This document shows, piece by piece, positions 7,681 to 12,817 of a stretch of DNA of 12,817 nt (positions are counted from its first letter, which is position 1; each line of letters starts with the position of its first letter). The stretch comes from Candidatus Poribacteria bacterium (GTDB lineage: Bacteria; Poribacteria; WGA-4E; UBA9662). The notes below the pieces were generated by a model. The model was not told the origin of the DNA. It saw only the letters and a program-made list of their open reading frames with translations, and made no database searches. A program made the position numbers and the translations under genes. The DNA lies in the NCBI GenBank assembly GCA_002699335.1, contig PACG01000017.1:1-12817 (forward strand). Reading direction: 5' to 3'.

Positions 7681-8655
7681 TTAAATCCGTCCTAGTCGCT
7701 CAACCCATTTGTAGGCTCTTTTCGCGTTGAGTGAGCAGAATTTTTGCGTTGCCTCATGGCCTTTTTCGAACGCATATTCCAGATAGATCCGCTGCAAGGC
7801 CTCGTAAGTTGACGCCTTTTCGGAAACCGGCCAGTTGCTACCGTAAATCACCCGATCATCGCCAAAAGCATCCCAGACCACGTCGAGGTAGGGGCGATAG
7901 AACTCCAAATCCTTGGAAACGGGAATGGGCTTTTGTACTGCCCACGCACTTTCAAGTAGGGCCGAGATCTTACAGAACACATTGGTATGTTCTGCGGCTG
8001 CGCGAATCCCAACTCGCCAGTCAGCAGGGGGTGAACCGGATGTGACCCTAACGTTGCCGATGTGATTCTGGACGATTCGTAAACCGGGCACCTTCCCGGC
8101 AACTTTCGCAAGGATTCCTGGTGTCTCCGGCCCACCGTTGACGTCGAGTGCAAGATCGTGATCGGCCAGTATCTTCAAAACCGTGAGATTTTCTGCTTCA
8201 AGCAACTTCTTGAGCAACTGAACCCCAATGCGAATCCCTCTATAAAGTGAGTTTGCAGCGAAGCGTTTCACGTTTTTCGAAAAGTCAGATCCCTCAGGCT
8301 CTAATCGACCCACAATGCCAACGACGAATGGGTCGTCCTTCGCCAAACCCAAGAGCCAGGTGTTGTCTTCAACCCACGGGCTTGCCTCAACAATCACGGC
8401 TCCGGTGACGGGACGAAAGGTCTTTAACTTGCGCAGATCCTTTGGTAGAATCGTACGATAAAGAGGTGAGCTTTTGCTCGGCCAAGGGATGCCTTCTGGT
8501 CGGGTGGGATCAAAAAAGTGGGTGTGGCAATCAATGATGTCGAGATCGCTAATCGAATCATCGGCCAAGCTTGTGTGAAGAGTAAGCCCAACTGCACCGG
8601 CAACACAGCCTGAGATCCATTTCCTGCGACTGATTTTCATCGACGTTGAGTTCAT
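7681..8655 (-). CDS. Tat-exported amidohydrolase-2 family (COG3618-like) TIM-barrel hydrolase
   Basis: This is a 324-residue protein. The N-terminus carries a twin-arginine signal, SRRKWISGC (R10, R11) followed by AVGLTL and a LADD region, so the enzyme is probably folded in the cytoplasm and exported. DCHTHFFDP gives the metal-binding HxH (H44, H46) of amidohydrolases; IVQNHIGN supplies H198; YGSNWPV (271-277) sits where most relatives have GSDWP, so N274 replaces the usual Asp. Relatives include L-fuconolactonase and other sugar- or aryl-lactone hydrolases, and lactone hydrolysis is the best guess, not shown. Start ATG 8655 or ATG 8640 (MKISRRKW) are both possible, neither with a clear ribosome binding site. 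It lies 143 bases downstream of the dehydratase-like gene on the same strand, and a flagellin remnant is joined directly after its stop. Confidence 0.82.
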   Translation of the reverse strand: MNSTSMKISRRKWISGCVAGAVGLTLHTSLADDSISDLDIIDCHTHFFDPTRPEGIPWPSKSSPLYRTILPKDLRKLKTFRPVTGAVIVEASPWVEDNTWLLGLAKDDPFVVGIVGRLEPEGSDFSKNVKRFAANSLYRGIRIGVQLLKKLLEAENLTVLKILADHDLALDVNGGPETPGILAKVAGKVPGLRIVQNHIGNVRVTSGSPPADWRVGIRAAAEHTNVFCKISALLESAWAVQKPIPVSKDLEFYRPYLDVVWDAFGDDRVIYGSNWPVSEKASTYEALQRIYLEYAFEKGHEATQKFCSLNAKRAYKWVERLGRI

Positions 8656-8798
8656 TCGGCTTGGGAAGACTTTCTTTCTCGAAACCTATAGTTAGACCGA
8701 TTAGTTATGAAAGCAATTGCACACTTGTAACAATAAAAGAAAAACTGAATTTGTTTTATAATGAATATTGAAGATTATCTTTGAAGTCTGAAACTCAT

Positions 8799-9950
8799 TT
8801 ACGAATTGGTTAAAGAACCGTCCCTGCGTCGAAGAAGTGGTCCTGGTCGTCTAATTTTAAGTGGTCGTTGAGCAGCTAAATCCTCATTCACCTCTACGCC
8901 AATCCCTGGTTGATCTGATACTAAAATACGTGATCCCTCTCGCTGTGGTTGAGCGGGAAACAGATCTTCGTCGTAGTGCCCATGTTGTTCCGTTGGTGAT
9001 TCCCGAATCTCCAACCAAGAGAAGTTAGGAATCGCTGCCGCCAAATGGGTAGAAGCCGCGGTACAAATCACGCCTAGTGGATTATGTGGCATCAGGTCAA
9101 TATAGTGTGATTCTGCCATACTAGCGATCTTCATTGATTCTGTCAGACCACCAACATTACAAACATCCAGACGAACAAAATTAGTTATACCACGTTCTAT
9201 GTAGGGCAGAAACGTCCATTTGCTGGAGAATTCTTCCCCTATCGCTAATGGGACGTTGATCATTGTACGCAGGGATTCATAAGCTTCTGGTGTCTCATCT
9301 CGGATTGGTTCCTCTAGGAAGTCGAGTGTTCCTGCTGGCATCCGCTGGCAGAACGAGGCGGCTTCTGCTACACTCAAGCGGTGATGATAGTCGATACCAA
9401 TGACAGGCTCAGGGCCAATCTCCTGACGGAGTTGGGTCAGCCACTGGGCTGTCAATCCAATCGATTCACGAGGTTCGTAAAGGGGCCGACCATCTAGCTG
9501 TCCTCTTGCCATCCAAGTCCGGATGGCATTCCATCCCTCATCAAGCAACAGTTTGACATCTGTAATTAACTGATTCAATGTGTTCGCACCTGTCGTTGCG
9601 AAGCAGGGAACGTAATCTCGTTGTCTACCACCCAACAGTTGATAAACTGGTACACCCAAGGCTTTACCAACAATATCGTGCAGCGCAATGTCAATACCGG
9701 CTATTGCAGCGGTTAAAACACGGCCACCTTCAAAATATTGGTTACGGTACATTTCCTGCCAGAGTCCGCTAATACGCATTGGATCGGCACCAATAAGATA
9801 ATCACCGAAATGCTGTAGTGCTCCAACCACAGCCCTCGATCGATGTGGCATACCAGCTTCCCCCCAACCGTAAATTTCAGTGTCGGTCTCTACTTTAACG
9901 AGTAACTGTCCTAGCCAAACGGGATAAGCTTTAATAGCTGTAATTTTCAT
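8799..9950 (-). CDS. Enolase-superfamily sugar-acid dehydratase, D-galactonate dehydratase-like
   Basis: This 383-residue cytoplasmic protein belongs to the mandelate racemase/muconate lactonizing enzyme group. The capping domain (about 1-120, MKITAIKAYPVWLG...) is followed by a barrel with metal ligands D187 (GIDYHHR), E213 (FLEEP) and E239 (AIGEEF). H189 and H289 (LMPHNPLG) match, in identity and spacing, the two catalytic histidines of DgoD (D183/E209/E235 with H185/H285 by my recollection). This supports acid-sugar dehydration to a 2-keto-3-deoxy acid. The C-terminal RRPGPLLRRRDGSL tail is usual for such relatives. Galactonate itself is not proven; other aldonates such as fuconate or gluconate are possible. 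ATG at 9950 has no evident Shine-Dalgarno sequence. It precedes the amidohydrolase on the same strand, suggesting a functional pair. Confidence 0.88.
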   Translation of the reverse strand: MKITAIKAYPVWLGQLLVKVETDTEIYGWGEAGMPHRSRAVVGALQHFGDYLIGADPMRISGLWQEMYRNQYFEGGRVLTAAIAGIDIALHDIVGKALGVPVYQLLGGRQRDYVPCFATTGANTLNQLITDVKLLLDEGWNAIRTWMARGQLDGRPLYEPRESIGLTAQWLTQLRQEIGPEPVIGIDYHHRLSVAEAASFCQRMPAGTLDFLEEPIRDETPEAYESLRTMINVPLAIGEEFSSKWTFLPYIERGITNFVRLDVCNVGGLTESMKIASMAESHYIDLMPHNPLGVICTAASTHLAAAIPNFSWLEIRESPTEQHGHYDEDLFPAQPQREGSRILVSDQPGIGVEVNEDLAAQRPLKIRRPGPLLRRRDGSLTNS

Positions 9951-10065
9951 ATAGATTTGTCTTAGACTTTTCTTAAAACATAGTTATCATGCTCTTCTTT
10001 AGCATATATCACACATTGCAAGATAAAATCTAGCATAAGGGGTTATTGAGGCTATATGTGCTAAT

Positions 10066-10374
10066 TTAACTCTCCCTAACCGCAACCAACGTAATATCGT
10101 CGTCTTGCTCTTCATCCGCCGTGTAGACCTCCACATCATTGATGATGATACTCACAACCTCTTCTATCGCCATCTCAACTGGGATATTCGACAATACCTC
10201 ATTCAGCCGTCCTGATCCTTCGGACATCACACCTTCAGCGTTACGTGGTTCGGTGATGCCATCGGTCATCAACAGCAGCAGATCTCCTGATTCCAAATCT
10301 ACCATGGTTGATTTATACGGGATGGTGAGTATCATTCCTAATGCTAATCCTTTAGCTTTTACAGGTTCAATCAT
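10066..10374 (-). pseudogene. SpoIIE/RsbU-type PP2C phosphatase, C-terminal remnant
   Basis: About 102 residues remain of a SpoIIE-type serine phosphatase domain of roughly 190. AKGLALGM is followed by LESGDLLLLMTDGITE, with a metal-binding Asp at D38, and QDDDITLVAV (90-99), with the last metal-binding Asp cluster. The first half of the domain, with the other acidic metal ligands, and any upstream sensor or receiver domain are missing. An in-frame TGA sits immediately before ATG 10374, and the 155 bases back to the dimethylformamidase-like gene show no matching continuation. The family uses such phosphatases in partner-switching control of sigma factors and other targets; this copy should be catalytically dead. 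Short expression from ATG 10374 is possible but without an obvious role. Confidence 0.78.
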
Positions 10375-10529
10375 TCAACGTCAGAGATTCCAGGGCTTTC
10401 CTTTTGCAAGAGACTCTGGCATCTGTACCATCCCATATTTTTCTTAATTAGCTGCAGTAAAATTGGTTTAGCATCATGAATCAGCCTGTCTTGAACAGTA
10501 CAGTTAGTAAATATATTATTACAACAATG

Positions 10530-12170
10530 TCAAGTCTTCCCTCTATCTGATTTCACTTGGTCAATACCTGAGATCGCGCGTTGTATTAGATTATGTGTGA
10601 TTTTTTGTACCCGCTTATCCGGACCATGCGGACGAGACCAGTGTGACCAAGGAAGCATATGGCCCGGCGGGCTGGACAATCCTTGGCACCAAAAAATTGT
10701 CGCCGCATTAAACACAAAGTTCTCTTTTGGTCCTGAGTAAATGGTTGAAGTCCATTGCATAGGTTGAACTCCCCCGTGCAAGGCTGTACCTTCCGCCACT
10801 ACCTCTAGTCCGGGTAGGTCTAATGGCGGATCGCCATGATATTCCCAACCAACCAAACCAGGAATCCGATCGCCTTTTTTCATGTCCGTGCCCTCGAAGA
10901 TCCAGTGATCAGATTGGGCAACCACCCAATCTCCACCACCATTGACTGGTATGACATTGCGCGCACCCATCAAATATCCTTCGTCGGGGCCGCGTTCTGG
11001 AAATGGCCCATCATCTTCTTCCCGTTGTATCGCCCATTGTGTATTCCCGCCATATGTCCCACTGCGTGAAATAATACGATGAGGGCGTCCATCAGAACTC
11101 GGTTGCATTGGTGTGACCCAGCAAACTGAATTACCTGAAAAGAACAACAGGTTGATACCTGAATCCCGCATCTGTTCCACATTTCGGTACTGCCGTAAAT
11201 CCCAATATTCATCGTGCCCAATACTCAAGAAGGCTTTGCAACGCAAGTCCGGTTCAACAAGATCGCTATTTGAGCAATAAGTGACGTCATAACCGTGTTG
11301 TTCTAGCCAATAAGCAAAAGGAAACTCGAAGCAGAGCCATTCTCCAGAGCCAATCGACTGTGGATTCTGGTAGATCTGTACATACTTGCTGTAAGGTCTG
11401 TCAAAGCTGGCCTGCGCCCACGGCCCAAGCACACCTTTGGGATGAGTGTAGAGCGAATAGTCGTTGGGCCACCGGTTATAGGCTTGCCAAGTGTTGTCTG
11501 AACACTGGAACAGAATATCAGCAGGCCGGTCGTCACGTACAATAAAAATCACGTAACTTTGCCAGTAGTCAAAACTTTTGGGATCGGAGGTTGTGGTCAA
11601 TCGTCCCAGATACACTCCACTAACCCAATCCTCCGGAATGGTGAGTGTCACCGACGGTTCCCATTCGCATTCGATCAGCCGACGCTCGTTTGGCTCCGGT
11701 GTTGACTGAATTGTACCCTGCAGACCTTCGATCGTCTCCACTAATCGGGCACCCGCACCATCGTAGTATCCAGTGCGAAAAATTTCCAGTTTAAACGGGC
11801 TTGGCGGATCGGTTGACACCATAATCTCCAGTTGTTCACCGGCACGGACACTTTGTCGTGAGCAATATCCTTCAATCCACGGAGATCGATACCCATCTAG
11901 ATGGTCGAGTCGAACTCGGGTTAACTGCCAATCGATTGATCCAGGATTCCGATTCTCCTGTACGATTGGGTTGGTAAATCCAACATCAGTATTATCATTC
12001 ATATCAGCCTTTCCATTTTTCTGTAAAATTAACTTTGCATCTGTCGGATTATTATCACTTTGCACAAACACAAAGGATCCTACAGTATCAAATTGGAAAT
12101 CAATCCCAAAACCCACATTCCCTACAACTAACAAAACTAATAATCCAATTACTCTTTTCACATGAAACAC
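10530..12170 (-). CDS. Secreted N,N-dimethylformamidase large-subunit-like protein
   Basis: This 546-residue protein starts at GTG 12170, chosen because GGAG (12178-12181) lies seven bases upstream and an in-frame TAG directly precedes it. The signal peptide is MFHVKRVIGLLVLLVVGNVGFG. Residues about 80-215 form a beta-rich domain with RTGYYDGAGARLV (132-144); about 216-530 match the C-terminal domain of dimethylformamidase large subunits, with WQAYNRWP (228-235), LSIGHDEYWD (315-324), LLFFSGNSVCW (341-351) and GLVGWEYHGDP (438-448). Characterised dimethylformamidase has a 2-Tyr-1-carboxylate iron site. Y231, Y322 and E443 lie in the most conserved blocks and are my candidates, unproven. The family hydrolyses a C-N amide bond in dimethylformamide, but most environmental homologues are uncharacterised, so another amide or carbohydrate-linked substrate is possible. 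It acts outside the cytoplasm, unlike classic dimethylformamidase. Confidence 0.82.
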   Translation of the reverse strand: MFHVKRVIGLLVLLVVGNVGFGIDFQFDTVGSFVFVQSDNNPTDAKLILQKNGKADMNDNTDVGFTNPIVQENRNPGSIDWQLTRVRLDHLDGYRSPWIEGYCSRQSVRAGEQLEIMVSTDPPSPFKLEIFRTGYYDGAGARLVETIEGLQGTIQSTPEPNERRLIECEWEPSVTLTIPEDWVSGVYLGRLTTTSDPKSFDYWQSYVIFIVRDDRPADILFQCSDNTWQAYNRWPNDYSLYTHPKGVLGPWAQASFDRPYSKYVQIYQNPQSIGSGEWLCFEFPFAYWLEQHGYDVTYCSNSDLVEPDLRCKAFLSIGHDEYWDLRQYRNVEQMRDSGINLLFFSGNSVCWVTPMQPSSDGRPHRIISRSGTYGGNTQWAIQREEDDGPFPERGPDEGYLMGARNVIPVNGGGDWVVAQSDHWIFEGTDMKKGDRIPGLVGWEYHGDPPLDLPGLEVVAEGTALHGGVQPMQWTSTIYSGPKENFVFNAATIFWCQGLSSPPGHMLPWSHWSRPHGPDKRVQKITHNLIQRAISGIDQVKSDRGKT

Positions 12171-12194
12171 CTATATTCTCCATTGATAGTGCAT
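12171..12194 (-). other. Seven-codon leader ORF abutting the dimethylformamidase-like start
   Basis: ATG at 12194 reads MHYQWRI and stops at TAG (12171-12173), in frame with and immediately before GTG 12170. A purine-rich GGAGGGAGGAGGG lies upstream (12206-12218), about 11 bases from this ATG, and is the strongest Shine-Dalgarno-like tract near the gene. It could be a coupled leader peptide, or the true N-terminus interrupted by an amber codon. Confidence 0.4.
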
Positions 12195-12225
12195 TAATGT
12201 AGTATCCCTCCTCCCTCCGAAGTTG

Positions 12226-12245
12226 AGCCTAGACCTAGGCTTTTT
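12226..12245 (+). terminator. Small hairpin with T-tract on the + strand
   Basis: AGCCTA (12226-12231) pairs with TAGGCT (12236-12241) around a GACC loop, and the stem runs into TTTTT (12241-12245). The form is that of a weak + strand intrinsic terminator, yet no + strand gene ends here. It may block antisense transcription or be a chance palindrome in the dimethylformamidase-like leader region. Confidence 0.3.
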
Positions 12246-12604
12246 GTGTCTCACTTCAGCTATTCTCACAACGTCTCAGACTTCCCAAGACACACACTCA
12301 CTTGATAACGAAAACGCCGATAAATACACTTATCGGACATTTTTCATAACGTTAGCCCCAAGTAGTCTCCAGCCAACAAAAAAGCCCTCTTGCTTTGACA
12401 CAACAGGGCTTTTACTAGTTGATATGTGGTTGAATTACTTCCGATTCTACACTCCGCCGGTGATTAATGCTTTAATACTCTGGACATTAGATTTTTCTCC
12501 TTGTAATCGAAGACCCTATCGCTTATGGTTTCACATGTCTAAAATTCAACCGCCGACACCAGTCAAATATAAGCGCATGATCTAAATAGATTTAAAAGGC
12601 TCAG
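12246..12604. other. Non-coding stretch between the edge fragment and the dimethylformamidase-like gene
   Basis: I find no supported gene here. It holds an inverted repeat CCGATAA (12317-12323) with TTATCGG (12330-12336), followed by a short T-run, the terminator at 12378-12413, and a - strand micro-ORF MSRVLKH (12464-12487) with AGGAG nine bases before its ATG. A + strand open frame of 120 codons across the stretch spans the terminator and has no protein-like features. Confidence 0.5.
12378..12413 (-). terminator. Rho-independent terminator
   Basis: AAAAGCCCT (12380-12388) and AGGGCTTTT (12405-12413) form a perfect 9-bp stem, extended inward past a C-C mismatch by TTG (12390-12392) with CAA (12401-12403) around an 8-base loop. 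On the - strand the stem is followed by six T residues (12383-12378), so it best terminates leftward transcription from the gene at the right edge and insulates the dimethylformamidase-like gene. The + strand side has four T residues, so weak bidirectional action is possible. Confidence 0.75.
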
Positions 12605-12793
12605 TCAAGAAGCCAAGTCTGGCAGTACGGCTGTGGCCAGTTGAGCCTGTTCTGCCGTCGGATCCCTTTTAACGATACGAGAAAGATGAATTTTGGCTCT
12701 TTCATCCCCTATTCGGGCTAAATCCAAGGCCTCCTGAAACCCGGTGTTGGAATAGCTAAAGTCTCTGGGAACTACTGTCAAACCCAAATTTTT
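12605..12793 (-). pseudogene. Unidentified C-terminal fragment at the right edge
   Basis: The frame from 12793 to TGA at 12605-12607 encodes about 62 residues, including PRDFSYSNTGFQEALDLARI and GDERAKIHLSRIVKRDP. The helical GDxRAKxxLxxIxxxDP rhythm recalls HEAT- or TPR-like repeats, but I cannot name a family. There is no ATG; TTG at 12787 or 12781 are the only starts. An in-frame TAG at 12794-12796 separates it from SDEFKYY to the edge, which reads as though it belongs to the same protein (YY-stop-KNLG), so it may be one gene broken by a nonsense codon. It could also be a small real gene. The terminator about 190 bases downstream would end its transcript. Confidence 0.35.
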
Positions 12794-12817
12794 CTAGTAG
12801 TACTTGAACTCATCGGA

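Noticed and set aside
8656..8798. Possible promoter boxes between the dehydratase and amidohydrolase genes
   Set aside because: TTCAAA with TATAAA at 19-base spacing is weak and the region is AT-rich; co-transcription of the two genes is as likely.
12223..12585. A 120-codon + strand open frame
   Set aside because: It runs through a hairpin and a clear terminator, has only a TTG start without ribosome binding site, and shows no protein-like pattern.
1..12817. tRNA, rRNA, CRISPR arrays and complete insertion sequences
   Set aside because: I looked on both strands for conserved tRNA T-arms, regularly spaced repeats and transposase motifs and saw none that hold up.

Overview
The window looks like chromosomal DNA of an uncultured, environmental (probably marine or host-associated) bacterium. 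The gene families present are a PhyH-type dioxygenase, a DUF6784/DUF6785 multi-spanning membrane protein, a DUF6259-like giant glycosidase, a COG3618-type amidohydrolase with a Tat signal, a galactonate-dehydratase-like enolase-superfamily enzyme and an N,N-dimethylformamidase-like protein. I associate this mix with Poribacteria, Latescibacterota, Planctomycetota and related phyla. That placement is inference from gene families; there is no rRNA or tRNA gene to fix it. Most start codons lack a clear Shine-Dalgarno sequence.

Layout. On the + strand, positions 1-465 hold the 3' end of a phytanoyl-CoA-dioxygenase-like gene, and 746-2680 a complete DUF6785-type membrane protein. From about 2750 to the right edge all recognisable coding signal is on the - strand. 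Read in transcription order (right to left) it is: an unidentified fragment at the edge (12605-12793), a Rho-independent terminator, a secreted dimethylformamidase-like protein (10530-12170), a SpoIIE/PP2C phosphatase remnant (10066-10374), a galactonate-dehydratase-like enzyme (8799-9950), a Tat-exported TIM-barrel amidohydrolase (7681-8655), a flagellin C-terminal remnant (about 7376-7678), a 716-base non-coding stretch, an exported DUF6259-like glycosidase of about 1067 residues (3456-6659), a serine-recombinase C-terminal remnant (3048-3398) and a C-terminal remnant of a second DUF6785 protein (2754-2870).

How the genes may work together. The intact enzymes suit scavenging of carbohydrate and small organic molecules: an exported glycosidase, an exported lactonase-family amidohydrolase, a cytoplasmic sugar-acid dehydratase, an exported C-N hydrolase-like protein and a polytopic membrane protein of the OPT-like type. 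The amidohydrolase and dehydratase are adjacent and co-directional and resemble the lactone-to-aldonate-to-2-keto-3-deoxy-acid steps of non-phosphorylating sugar oxidation. This pathway is inferred, and no substrate can be read from sequence alone.

The most striking feature is the number of broken genes. At least four remnants keep only the C-terminal part of a recognisable family (DUF6785, serine recombinase, flagellin, SpoIIE phosphatase), some joined almost directly to intact genes. The glycosidase gene is visibly richer in G+C than its neighbours and lies beside the recombinase remnant, so it may have been acquired horizontally. I did not find a convincing new defence, mobile or RNA-based system. 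The best leads are the relic pattern, the dimethylformamidase leader with an in-frame amber codon just before its start, and a cluster of GTTACC motifs in the long non-coding stretch.
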